NCBI GenBank assembly: GCA_038213435.1
Contig: JBBQTI010000012.1
Coordinates: 19,824-83,823 of the forward strand
Direction: 5' to 3'
Length of the DNA stretch: 64,000 nucleotides
DNA from: PALSA-610 sp038213435
GTDB lineage: Bacteria > Actinomycetota > Acidimicrobiia > IMCC26256 > PALSA-610
Part shown: piece by piece, positions 36,330 to 44,382 of the stretch
Position numbering within the stretch: position 1 is the first letter of the stretch
Layout of the letters: every line of letters starts with the position of its first letter
The notes under the pieces: generated by a model
What the model was told of the DNA's origin: nothing
The model's input: only the letters and a program-made list of their open reading frames with translations
Databases searched by the model: none
Translations under genes and position numbers: made by a program

Positions 36330-36914
36330 ATGACCGGTGCGATCCGGGTGATGCCCTGGCCCGATCCGGTACTCGACGCGATCGGCCACGATCCTCGCAG
36401 CTGGTACGTGGAGACGTTTTGGCTCCCGACGCTCGGACCGACCGCCCTGTTGCTCCTGCGCCACCTGGCCGACCGGTTCGACCGCGATCCGTTGGGCGTC
36501 GATCTGCCGGTGGCCGATACCTCGGCCGCCCTCGGGCTCGGACCCCGCGAGGGCCAGCAGTCGCCGCTCATCCGCAGCCTCGCCCGGTTGCAGCAGTTCG
36601 AGCTCGCCTGCTCCGACGGCGACACCACCGTCGCGGTTCGCCGCACGCTGCCGCCCGTGCACCGGCGCCACGTGCGCCGGCTACCGACCGGCCTGCAAGC
36701 GCGCCACGCGGAGTGGATCGAGGAACAAGCGACGAAACCGGTCGATGTAGCCCGACGTCGGGCCCGCCGGTTCGCGCTCACCCTGCTCGCACAACACGAG
36801 CCGATCGACGCGGTCGAGCGTGCCCTGCACGCGGGCGGCTTCCATCCCGCGCTCGCGCACGAAGCCGTCCGCTGGGCGCGCGAGCAGGCGACGGCCATGA
36901 ACGAGGCGCCATGA
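36330..36914 (+). CDS. Hypothetical protein
   Basis: A 194-residue protein. ATG 36330 is chosen for spacing from GGAGGG at 36319; ATG 36327 is equally in frame. It contains WYVETFWLPTLGPTALLLLR, then a segment that looks like a winged-helix or replication-type DNA-binding fold (DTSAALGLGPREGQQSPLIR, SLARLQQFELAC), and a basic C-terminal helix (RRRARRFALTLLAQ). The DNA-binding reading is inference; no family was recognised. The gene ends inside a 14-bp tandem duplication that supplies its stop codon. Confidence 0.65.
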   Translation: MTGAIRVMPWPDPVLDAIGHDPRSWYVETFWLPTLGPTALLLLRHLADRFDRDPLGVDLPVADTSAALGLGPREGQQSPLIRSLARLQQFELACSDGDTTVAVRRTLPPVHRRHVRRLPTGLQARHAEWIEEQATKPVDVARRRARRFALTLLAQHEPIDAVERALHAGGFHPALAHEAVRWAREQATAMNEAP

Positions 36915-36924
36915 ACGAGGCGCC
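36897..36924 (+). repeat. 14-bp tandem duplication at the 3' end of the 36330 gene
   Basis: Two perfect copies of ATGAACGAGGCGCC (36897-36910 and 36911-36924) are followed by a partial third (ATGAACGA, 36925-36932). The first copy reads in frame as the C-terminal MNEAP and the second supplies TGA at 36912-36914. The third ATG opens a 15-codon frame, MNEESLPAPAPAPRR, ending at 36972. Confidence 0.85.
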
Positions 36925-36981
36925 ATGAACGAAGAGTCGTTACCGGCACCCGCCCCAGCTCCCCGCCGGTAACGCATCGCC

Positions 36982-37016
36982 GGGGCGGGGTGCCGCCGTG
37001 GGGTGCGCCCCGCCCC
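36982..37016 (+). other. Strong GC hairpin upstream of sirtuin gene
   Basis: The arms GGGGCGGGG (36982-36990) and CCCCGCCCC (37008-37016) are perfectly complementary around a 17-base loop. No T-run follows on either side. It could be a terminator-like stop for the upstream gene or a regulatory structure; it ends 24 bases before ATG 37040. Confidence 0.5.
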
Positions 37017-37039
37017 GCTGCGAATATCCTCGAATTCCT

Positions 37040-37798
37040 ATGTCCCGGGCCGAGCTCGACAAGATCGCCGGCTGGCTTCGCAACGCGCGCCACGTCACGG
37101 TCCTGACCGGTGCGGGCATCTCCACGGAGTCGGGAATCCCCGACTTCCGCGGGCCGCAAGGCGTGTGGACGAAGAACCCGGCGGCCGAGAAGACCGCGAC
37201 CCTGGAGTACTACATGTCGGATCCGGCCGTCCGGCGCCAGGCGTGGCAGAACCGAGTCAACAGCGAGATGTGGACAGCCGCCCCCAACGCCGCGCATGAA
37301 GCGCTGGTCGACCTCGAACACAAGGACAAGCTGCACGCGCTGGTAACGCAGAACGTCGATGGGTTGCACCACGCGGCCGGACAGTCGCCGGAGATCATCA
37401 TCGAGATCCACGGCAACGTGCGCGACGCCAAGTGCATGTCGTGCGATTGGCGCGGGCCGATGCACGAGACGCTCGAGCGCGTCCGCGCCGGCGAGGACGA
37501 TCCGCGCTGCACGCACTGCGGCGGCATCCTCAAGTCGGCGACGATCAGCTTCGGCGAGAACCTCGTCGCGGCCGACCTGCAGCGTTCGCAGGTCGCCGCC
37601 GGGCGCGCCGACGTGTTCCTCGCGATCGGCACCTCACTCGCCGTTTACCCTGCGGCGGCCCTGCCCGAGATCGCGCTGCGCAACGGTTCTCGCCTGGTGA
37701 TCCTCAATGCCGAGGAGACACCCTTCGATCCGCTCGCCGACGTGGTCGTGCGCGACCAACTCGGCGAGGCGCTCCCGGCCCTGGTGGCTCGGGTATGA
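37040..37798 (+). CDS. cobB: Sirtuin NAD-dependent protein deacylase
   Basis: A 252-residue sirtuin that removes acyl groups from lysine using NAD. The NAD-binding GAGISTESGIPDFRGP begins near residue 23. QNVDGLHHAAG carries the QNVD motif, and the catalytic His is in EIHGNVRD near residue 125. Zinc cysteines are CMSC and CTHC. ATG 37040 is used; TATCCT lies nine bases upstream and no ribosome site is visible. An upstream in-frame GTG would run into the GC hairpin. Substrate preference (acetyl or longer acyl) is not assigned. The rhodanese-ThiF gene follows. Confidence 0.94.
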   Translation: MSRAELDKIAGWLRNARHVTVLTGAGISTESGIPDFRGPQGVWTKNPAAEKTATLEYYMSDPAVRRQAWQNRVNSEMWTAAPNAAHEALVDLEHKDKLHALVTQNVDGLHHAAGQSPEIIIEIHGNVRDAKCMSCDWRGPMHETLERVRAGEDDPRCTHCGGILKSATISFGENLVAADLQRSQVAAGRADVFLAIGTSLAVYPAAALPEIALRNGSRLVILNAEETPFDPLADVVVRDQLGEALPALVARV

Positions 37799-37801
37799 CC
37801 A

Positions 37802-37830
37802 TTGGGAATATCCGACCGCCGCGGTAGGAT
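37802..37830 (+). promoter_or_regulatory. Candidate promoter for rhodanese-ThiF gene
   Basis: TTGGGA (37802-37807) and TAGGAT (37825-37830) are spaced by 17 bases just after the sirtuin stop. Initiation near 37837 gives a ~55-base leader containing a hairpin (GCGCCC 37843-37848 with GGGCGC 37866-37871) ahead of the GGGAG ribosome site. Confidence 0.5.
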
Positions 37831-37891
37831 TTACGAGTCAGAGCGCCCTTCGGGAAGTGTCCTTCGGGCGCGGTCATTCCGGGAGTTGTTG

Positions 37892-39073
37892 ATGGCGAGT
37901 TTTCGCGAGCTGCTGAAGCAGACGAAGGCCGAGATCCGGGAGATCCAGCCCGCCGACGCCGAGCCGCGAGTCGGCGACGCGACGTTCCTCGACGTGCGCG
38001 AGCTGGACGAATTCCAGCAGGGGATGATCCCGGGTGCGGTCTTCATCCCGCGCGGCCACCTCGAGAGCCAGGTCGAGAACAAGATCCCCGATCACGACGC
38101 GCCCGTCGTCGTCTACTGCGCGGGCGGCTCGCGTTCGGCGTTCGCGGCCAAGACGCTGCAGGAGCTCGGTTACACCGACGTCGTGTCGATGTCCGGCGGC
38201 TTCGGTCGCTGGAAGAACGAGGGGCGTACCTGGATCACGCCGACCACTCTCACCCCCGAACAGCGCGACCGCTACGGCCGCCACATCCTTCTACCCGAGG
38301 TCGGCGAAGAGGGCCAGCAGAAGCTGCTCGGCGCGAAGATGCTCCTCCTCGGCGCCGGTGGTCTCGGCTCCCCCGCCGCGCTCTACCTCGCAGCCGCCGG
38401 CGTCGGAACGATCGGCATCGTCGACATGGACGTGGTCGACGCGTCGAACCTGCAACGCCAGATCCTGCACAACCTCGAGCGCATCGGCGACCGCAAGGTC
38501 GACTCCGCCAAGAAGACGCTCACAGCCTTGAACCCCGACGTCGACGTCGTCACCTACGACGTGCGGCTCGGTGCCGACAACATCCTCGACATCATCGACG
38601 GTTACGACGTCGTCGTCGACGGCACCGACAACTTCCCGACCCGTTACCTGCTCAACGACGCGTCACTGCTGAAGCGCATCCCCGTCGTGCACGGGTCGAT
38701 CTTCCGCTTCGAAGGTCAGGTGACGGTGTTCGACCCGTACAACGGGCCGTGCTATCGCTGTCTGCTCCCCGAGCCGCCGCCACCGGAGCTCGCGCCGTCG
38801 TGCTCGGAGGCCGGCGTGCTCGGCGTGCTCCCGGGCATCGTCGGTTCGATACAGGCGCTCGAGGCGATCAAGATCGTCCTCGACCTCGGCGAACCTCTGC
38901 GCGGCCGGCTGCTCGCATACGACGCGCTCGAGGAGGCCTTCCGCAACTTCAAGGTGCGGCGCGACCCGAGCTGCCCGGCGTGTGGTGAGAACGCGCACAT
39001 CGTGATCGCCGAGTACGACGACCTCTGCATGCCGCACGCCGTCCTCGCCGACGGCACGGTCGCCGCTCACTGA
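37892..39073 (+). CDS. Rhodanese-ThiF/MoeB fusion (sulfur-carrier adenylyltransferase)
   Basis: A 393-residue protein with an N-terminal rhodanese domain (~10-115, catalytic Cys76 in VVVYCAGGSRSA) and a C-terminal E1-like adenylyltransferase (~120-393). The E1 part has the nucleotide motif LLGAGGLGSPAALYLAAAG at 152-170 and zinc knuckles CYRC (287-290) and CPAC. Such proteins activate ubiquitin-like sulfur carriers (MoaD, ThiS, CysO type) for molybdopterin, thiamine or cysteine synthesis. The domain order is the reverse of MoeZ/MOCS3, where the rhodanese is C-terminal. ATG 37892 follows GGGAG. No carrier gene is adjacent. Confidence 0.9.
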   Translation: MASFRELLKQTKAEIREIQPADAEPRVGDATFLDVRELDEFQQGMIPGAVFIPRGHLESQVENKIPDHDAPVVVYCAGGSRSAFAAKTLQELGYTDVVSMSGGFGRWKNEGRTWITPTTLTPEQRDRYGRHILLPEVGEEGQQKLLGAKMLLLGAGGLGSPAALYLAAAGVGTIGIVDMDVVDASNLQRQILHNLERIGDRKVDSAKKTLTALNPDVDVVTYDVRLGADNILDIIDGYDVVVDGTDNFPTRYLLNDASLLKRIPVVHGSIFRFEGQVTVFDPYNGPCYRCLLPEPPPPELAPSCSEAGVLGVLPGIVGSIQALEAIKIVLDLGEPLRGRLLAYDALEEAFRNFKVRRDPSCPACGENAHIVIAEYDDLCMPHAVLADGTVAAH

Positions 39074-39135
39074 CCGGGCGCGTCGGTACCGGGTCTGTGC
39101 GGCTGATTGATGCGTGTACCGGCGCGCGCGTGTGA

Positions 39136-39837
39136 TCAGCGGGCGATCCGCTGCGCACACTGGTCGACCGCGGCGGCAATCCCGCCGAGGTACGCAAATA
39201 CGCCGAGGGCCGTCTCATGAATGCCGTCCGTCGTGTTCACGTATTCGGGGTGCTGTGCGACGGTGCTCGCCCAGGGCATCACAACCCCGCCGCGTGCGGA
39301 TGCCTGGTTGGAGAGGTACTCGTTCCAGACCGGACCGATCTGATCGAGAGATTCCTGGGTCGTTTCCGGAATTTCGACGAGCACAACGCAGGCGACACCC
39401 GCCTGACCGAGCGCGTCGAGGTACGCCGTGTAGTTCGCCTCGGCCTGGTCGATCGGCGTGAGCGGCTCGTCCCTCGACGGATCGGCGCGCAGGTCGTTGA
39501 CGCCGATCGCGGTGACAACGATTTGAGCCCCTGGGTCTGGGAAGCCGGCGAAGCTGGTGAAGCTGGTGAACTTCGCGAGGTCGCGCGTGCTGGCACCGAT
39601 GATGTCCGACGTGCTCACCTGATATCCCTTCTCGACGAGCGCGTCCGTCATGTGGTGGTTGTTGTCGCCGAGCGAATTGTGTTCGATCAACCAGACTTGG
39701 CTGTCGCCGACAACGCCGACCCGGGGCCCCGCGCCCGTCCAGGGAGTGCCGGCACCGAGACACCCCGCGAGGACCACTGCCGCGAGAAGAAAGCCCATTC
39801 CCGGGACGACGCGACGACGCAGCTTCAAATGGTGCAC
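39136..39837 (-). CDS. SGNH/GDSL hydrolase lipoprotein
   Basis: A 233-residue secreted lipoprotein. A basic n-region (KLRRR) and hydrophobic stretch end in lipobox LAGC (about residue 24). The mature part has the SGNH blocks: GDS in VGVVGDSQVWLI, the block III Asn in IGVNDLRAD, and the Asp-His pair in TTDGIHETALG. These hydrolases deacylate glycans, lipids or other esters on the cell surface. GTG 39837 is used; TTG 39831 and ATG 39798 are alternatives. It marks the left edge of the surface-glycan region. Confidence 0.82.
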   Translation of the reverse strand: MHHLKLRRRVVPGMGFLLAAVVLAGCLGAGTPWTGAGPRVGVVGDSQVWLIEHNSLGDNNHHMTDALVEKGYQVSTSDIIGASTRDLAKFTSFTSFAGFPDPGAQIVVTAIGVNDLRADPSRDEPLTPIDQAEANYTAYLDALGQAGVACVVLVEIPETTQESLDQIGPVWNEYLSNQASARGGVVMPWASTVAQHPEYVNTTDGIHETALGVFAYLGGIAAAVDQCAQRIAR

Positions 39838-40143
39838 TCCGTTTGTGTCGCCGGAGGATACTACGGATGACGCTGTACCCACGGAGAGCGGCGGATACGC
39901 ACGCGATCCTGCTGCGGTGCTCACGGTTTGCGCCATATCAGGCTGGGTCGTTGTGCCCCCGCGCCGTGTGCCGGCCATGATCGTGCGCTCGTCGACGCGA
40001 GCGCGACGGAGAGCGCGGTCGGGCTCGACGTCGCCGGCTCGTCCTGGCCCTTGCCGCAGTGAGAACCCGAATCGCTCCGCAGATCGAGGAGTCTGTCGGG
40101 CTGGCGCACGCGACTCGCGGCTCGAGCTGCTCCGACCGCGACA

Positions 40144-40560
40144 GTGGATCCCGCGCGGTACCTCGCAGGGGTGTTGGCGCTCGGCGTCGTCGTCGTGTCG
40201 TTGGCGGCGGCGAGCCGGACGATCCGACGACGCTTCATGCCGGCGCTCGACGGTCCGCCCGGCGTGCTCGCCGAGATCGTCCTCGCGTCGTCGATCGTGG
40301 TCGTCACTTCCGAGGTTCTCGGCACGTTCGGTCTGTTCGAGCTCGTCCCCGTCGAAGCGGTAACGCGTCTATCGGTGTCGTCGCCGTGTACGCGCGACGC
40401 CGCGCACCGCGGCATAGCGGGGAAGACGTCGGACCGGCACAGGATCTCGCTGTTGCCGAGCCCGAGAAGGTGCCCTGGAGCCCGTACGCGGCGATATTCG
40501 CGGTTGCCGTAGCGGCGGCCTCTTGGAGCTCGCGGACCATCGACTCGCTGCAGCACGGCA
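40144..40560 (+). pseudogene. Frameshifted N-terminal remnant of a GT-C-like membrane protein
   Basis: From GTG 40144 the frame encodes a membrane start (YLAGVLALGVVVVSLAAAS) and a second helix (VLAEIVLASSIVVVTSEVLG) up to ELVPVEAV near 40365. The sense then continues in another frame as IGVVAVYARRR and, after a linker, VPWSPYAAIFAVAVAAASW and RTIDSLQHG, ending near 40560. Nothing matching the rest of a polytopic glycosyltransferase follows. High third-position GC in both segments supports former coding. The remaining 39838-40676 DNA shows no other gene; a stray WLYKFSGHMRPDAC stretch near 40575-40620 may be a second fragment. Confidence 0.5.
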
Positions 40561-40676
40561 CAACCGCGGCGGTTGGCTCTACAAGTTCTCGGGCCACATG
40601 CGCCCTGACGCGTGCCGTGGCGGACTCCTCGGCGGCGCGGTTCAATGACCGCGGTCGGCAACGAGTTTCGTGGCGC

Positions 40677-42224
40677 TCAGTCGTCGTCGACTGGCCGGGC
40701 CGGAGCACCGACGACGGTGACTCGCGCCGGGACGTCGTGAACCACCACTGCGTTCGCGCCGACCCGTGCATCGCGATGTACGGTGACCGGTCCGATCACC
40801 TTTGCACCGGTTCCGATGTGCACGTCGCGCTCGATGATCGGCCCACGAATGTCACCTGCACGGAGACCGATCGTAACCCATGGGAAGATGACGGCGCCGC
40901 GGTGGATTTCTACGACGCCGTCGATCACGACCTGGCCGTGCGCGAGGTACACGCCTGGCTGCACGACGACGGGGTCGCCGATGCACACTTGGGCGATCGC
41001 CATCGCGAGACGGTGCAGAATCCGCGGGAGTACCGGCACGCCGAGCGACTGCAGCCGAGCCTTGGCGCGGTAGAGCGCCTGCGCAAGGAATGCATCGCTG
41101 ACCGACATGAGGCGGAGCACCTGGACGAGCGCGTCGGCGCGATTACGGAAGTGTGCGCGCTCCGAGCGGTACCGCGCCGCGACCCGCGCGTCCGCGACGA
41201 CGGCCTCCGTGAACCTCGGATGCCTCGCCCGGATCTCGTTGCGCAGATGTATGCGCCGGAGCGCACCCTCGCCGCTCACGCCGTTCGGGCTCTCCGGCGT
41301 GTCCGATTCGTGGTGCTGGACCGGCGCGGTCGCGGCACCTCGGGGCCGACGCTGACTGAGGAGCTCCTTCGCGTACTCGTAGAACTCCATGTCGAAAGCG
41401 TTGTCTGCCGCGATTCGTTCTCGCAACGACGCCGACTCCGTCCAGGCCTCGCGGCTGAGATTCGCCTTCTTCTCCGTGTTGATGCCGCGCGGCCACCAGC
41501 CGAAGCGCCTACGGAGCTCCTCGATGAATTCGTCGTACTGCTCGCTGAGACCGACCACGTCGACGGTTTCGAGGTTCCGCTTCGCGATTTCGAAGCGAGC
41601 GTCGTCCACCCTCGTTGCCCGGGCTGCCGAGACCGCGGTTTCGGGATCGATCTCCGGCGGCTTGTCGGGGTCGTAGTTCGGGTTCCCGATGCCGAGCATC
41701 CACGCCGTCGACCAGTAGTCCATCGTGCTTCCGAATGCTTCTGGCTTGTCCTCGGCGGTAACGCCGAACATTCGCGTTTGGTGATTCTCGATGAAGTGCG
41801 CGAAGACGAATGGCTGCTCGTAGATATCCTCGATCGCGTATGTCCGGTACCGCTTCGACAGCCGTTTGAAGTGCTTCAAGACAGAGATCGTACGGTCGAC
41901 GGGATGGCGCAGCAGCGTGAGCGTGAGCAGGTCGGGACCGACCAACTCCGATGCGACGAACGGGTAATGGCCGGTATACATGCGTATCGCGGCGCGCCGT
42001 TCCGGCGAGAGCTCCGTCAGCCGTCGGATGCTCACGTATGCCGCGAAGTCGGCGTCGTTCCGGCGGTCGAGCCCACCACTCGGATAGACCTCGCCCGAGG
42101 CGAATTGCTCGTTCAGCTGGAACACGAAGGAGGTCCCCGCCGTCTTCATCAGGTGAACGAAGAAGAAGCGTCGCTTCTCGTCGGAATCGTCACGATCGGG
42201 CGTATGGTTGCTCGCCAACGGCAC
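40677..42224 (-). CDS. Sulfotransferase fused to hexapeptide-repeat acetyltransferase
   Basis: A 515-residue two-domain protein from GTG 42224, with GGGAGG six bases upstream. Residues ~18-300 form a PAPS-dependent sulfotransferase: the 5'-phosphosulfate loop FFFVHLMKTAGTSF (KTAGTS at 27-32) and the 3'-phosphate segment LTLLRHPVDRTISVLKHF. Residues ~330-515 form a serine-acetyltransferase-like domain: a helical start (FRNRADALVQVLRLMSVSDA) then a left-handed beta-helix (VIDGVVEIHRGAVIFPWVTI, IGTGAKVIG, VGANAVVVHDVPA). The acetyl domain is a paralogue of the proteins at 42506 and 45504. It would sulfate and acetylate a glycan or lipid; the acceptor is unknown. Confidence 0.85.
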   Translation of the reverse strand: MPLASNHTPDRDDSDEKRRFFFVHLMKTAGTSFVFQLNEQFASGEVYPSGGLDRRNDADFAAYVSIRRLTELSPERRAAIRMYTGHYPFVASELVGPDLLTLTLLRHPVDRTISVLKHFKRLSKRYRTYAIEDIYEQPFVFAHFIENHQTRMFGVTAEDKPEAFGSTMDYWSTAWMLGIGNPNYDPDKPPEIDPETAVSAARATRVDDARFEIAKRNLETVDVVGLSEQYDEFIEELRRRFGWWPRGINTEKKANLSREAWTESASLRERIAADNAFDMEFYEYAKELLSQRRPRGAATAPVQHHESDTPESPNGVSGEGALRRIHLRNEIRARHPRFTEAVVADARVAARYRSERAHFRNRADALVQVLRLMSVSDAFLAQALYRAKARLQSLGVPVLPRILHRLAMAIAQVCIGDPVVVQPGVYLAHGQVVIDGVVEIHRGAVIFPWVTIGLRAGDIRGPIIERDVHIGTGAKVIGPVTVHRDARVGANAVVVHDVPARVTVVGAPARPVDDD

Positions 42225-42292
42225 TGTGTCCTCCCGTGTTCGGCGAGACCAAGTATGGCGAACAAATGCCTCGGGCACGCAGTCAACCGAGA

Positions 42293-42308
42293 TTCGCACG
42301 CGTGCGAA
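42293..42308. promoter_or_regulatory. Perfect 16-bp palindrome in divergent spacer
   Basis: TTCGCACGCGTGCGAA is its own reverse complement and lies in the ~280-bp spacer between the divergent sulfotransferase-acetyltransferase and acetyltransferase genes. Size and position suit a dimeric regulator's operator. The rest of 42225-42505 shows no gene. Confidence 0.45.
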
Positions 42309-42505
42309 CGGGATGCCAACCTTCGTAGTGGCCAGCGGCGTATCTTCGCTCTCTGCCCGGGCGTGGCCCCACGGGCCTCGTCGACCACTCCGTAAACGCG
42401 TGTCGTTTGCGCGATCGTTGCGGTCGATGCTTGGCTTCTGTCATCCTCCAGCGCAACCGCAGAGCAGCGATGACCCCAAGGAGAGCTTCGAAGTACTGGG
42501 ACGTG

Positions 42506-43069
42506 ATGATGGCCCGAACGCGGGCGAAAACCCCGCGTTTCGTCGAGGCCGTCGTCACGGACGCCAAGATGCTCGCGGTGCTCCGGCGCGAGCGGTATCG
42601 CTTTCGGGGACGTTTTGACGCACTTTGTCAGGCGTTGCGGCTCATGTGGGTGAGCGATGCGTTTCTCGCTCAGACCTGCTACCGAGCGCAGGCGCGGCTC
42701 GACGCGCTCGGCGTTCCGGTGCTGCCTCGCCTGATGCACCGGCTGGCGATCATGACGGGACAGGTCTGTGTCGGCCGCGCCGTCATCATGCATCCGGGCG
42801 TCTGCATCGCACAGGGGCAGGTTGTGATCGACGGATTCGTCGAGATCCAAAGTGGCGTCGGGATCCTGTCGTCGGTGACAATAGGCATCCGTCAAGGTGA
42901 CCCGCGGGGTCCGACGATCGAACGCAATGCCCGTATCGACACGGGCGCGAAGGTGCTGGGCCGAATCACCGTTGGGCGCGATGCCAAGATCGGCGCGAAC
43001 GCGGTCGTCATCGAAGATGTACCGGCGGGCGCAACGGTGGCCGGTGTACCTGCACGCGTCGTCGCGTAG
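42506..43069 (+). CDS. Serine-acetyltransferase-like protein (catalytic His positions lost)
   Basis: A ~187-residue left-handed beta-helix acetyltransferase, paralogous to the C-terminal domain of the 40677 gene and to the 45504 protein. The helical N-terminus (RFRGRFDALCQALRLMWVSD) is followed by hexapeptide repeats (VCVGRAVIMHPGVCIAQG, IDTGAKVLGRITVGRDAKIG). The position of the first CysE catalytic His reads Gln (AQGQVV, where the paralogues have HGQVV), and the second reads Arg (GDPRGP). Activity is therefore doubtful or altered. The start is set by comparison with the paralogue (MMARTRA); ATG 42470 is an in-frame alternative. Confidence 0.8.
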   Translation: MMARTRAKTPRFVEAVVTDAKMLAVLRRERYRFRGRFDALCQALRLMWVSDAFLAQTCYRAQARLDALGVPVLPRLMHRLAIMTGQVCVGRAVIMHPGVCIAQGQVVIDGFVEIQSGVGILSSVTIGIRQGDPRGPTIERNARIDTGAKVLGRITVGRDAKIGANAVVIEDVPAGATVAGVPARVVA

Positions 43070-43103
43070 CCCCAACCCTGTTGAGCGGGGCGTGGAGAGC
43101 AAC

Positions 43104-44369
43104 TCACGCGAGCTCGAGCGTTTCCTTGACTGACGCCGCAATGTGATCGTGGCCGCGCTGCGTGGGGTGCAGTCCGTCGTGCATCAGCCCGGCGGCGTAC
43201 GCGCCGTCCCAACCCCCACCAACCTCACGCGTCCACACGTCATGCAGGTCCACCAGTGCGCACCCTTTCGCCGCTGCGACCGCTTTCGCAAACGCGCGAT
43301 ACATCGCTTGCACAATCACGTCGCGTCGGCCGCAGATCCTGAGGTCTCCGGCGTACGACGAGCCAACCGCGGGGATCGTCATCGTGATGCGTTGTGCCGA
43401 CTGCACCAACGCGATCCGTGCACCTCGCGCAACGTTCGTTCCGCGGAGAGGTGTGCCCACGTCAGTGTGAAGGAACAAGGCGGTCGGTGACGTCACGACG
43501 GTCGATCCCGCGGTCGTCGCCGCGTCGCAAACGACGCGGGGCGTTCGCTGTTCGAACGGAGTCACGAGAAGCGTGTCCGCGTATGAGGCGACACGGGAGA
43601 TGAGGTGACTCAGCGCGTCCCCAAACCGGTCGGCATCGCGAAAGCGGACGTCGTTCGAGAACAGCACGATGACGAGATCCGGCCGCAGAAGATCGAGCAG
43701 TGCGAACGCGTCGCCGGCCGTGTCCCTACAGAACCAGGCAAGCGTCTGCTCCTGATGGCCGAGGTTGTGTACAACATTCGACCGACCCTCGGAGTGCGGA
43801 CTGCTGTAGGTGCGGATCCCGGCGATCGTGGCAGTGCACGGTTTCTCTCCGTCGTATCCTCTGAGCTCGACGCGGTCCGTGACGCGCGTGCGGACGAGGA
43901 TCCGATTGAGCTTGCCGCCGGTTTCGCGCGCTTCCCGAGGGCTCCGCCATGCGATTCCGTCGACGCGGTACTGCCAGCGTCCGACCTCGGGCACATCGAA
44001 CGCGTAGAGCTCGAACGCGCCGACTTCCAGATCGGCGGGCTTCGTCCATGTCAGCTGGTCGGCGGCGCGACCCGAGCTGTAGAGACCCTTGCCGAACGGA
44101 GCGACGTCGAACGGATCCGTGGGCTCGGTCTGCCTCCACTCACCGGTCCTCGTCCATTCGTCGTGATGCCAGAGGCCGCGGAAGCCGTCACCGTTGAGTG
44201 GGCTCGACGAATCGATCGCGCACGCGAGCTGCGCAACCCAGTTGCGAGTAACGCCGATGTGAGGCATCGCCGGGGCGTACGTGATGGAGTCGCCGATGCA
44301 GACGACGCTGCAGCCCTGCGTCGACTTACGCGCACGATGCCAGCGCGCCAGCGCGACGGGAGTGTTCAC
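43104..44369 (-). CDS. SGNH/GDSL hydrolase with internal beta domain
   Basis: A ~421-residue hydrolase. Block I is VVCIGDSITYAP near residue 22, a block III-like Asn occurs in IVLFSNDVRF, and the C-terminal Asp-x2-His is in MHDGLHPTQRGHDH. Between the blocks, residues ~110-200 form a beta-rich insertion (VGAFELYAFDVPEVGRWQYR) that may bind carbohydrate. GTG 44369 is taken as start; a longer frame to 44450 would overlap the upstream gene by 68 bp. No clear signal peptide is seen with this start. A role in removing acyl groups from the local glycan is an inference. Confidence 0.78.
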   Translation of the reverse strand: MNTPVALARWHRARKSTQGCSVVCIGDSITYAPAMPHIGVTRNWVAQLACAIDSSSPLNGDGFRGLWHHDEWTRTGEWRQTEPTDPFDVAPFGKGLYSSGRAADQLTWTKPADLEVGAFELYAFDVPEVGRWQYRVDGIAWRSPREARETGGKLNRILVRTRVTDRVELRGYDGEKPCTATIAGIRTYSSPHSEGRSNVVHNLGHQEQTLAWFCRDTAGDAFALLDLLRPDLVIVLFSNDVRFRDADRFGDALSHLISRVASYADTLLVTPFEQRTPRVVCDAATTAGSTVVTSPTALFLHTDVGTPLRGTNVARGARIALVQSAQRITMTIPAVGSSYAGDLRICGRRDVIVQAMYRAFAKAVAAAKGCALVDLHDVWTREVGGGWDGAYAAGLMHDGLHPTQRGHDHIAASVKETLELA

Positions 44370-44382
44370 TCGCGGCGCGGCG

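Noticed and set aside
40304..40771. A 155-codon minus-strand frame covering the GT-C remnant
   Set aside because: It is antisense to a stretch with better plus-strand coding character and is Arg/Ser/Thr-rich.
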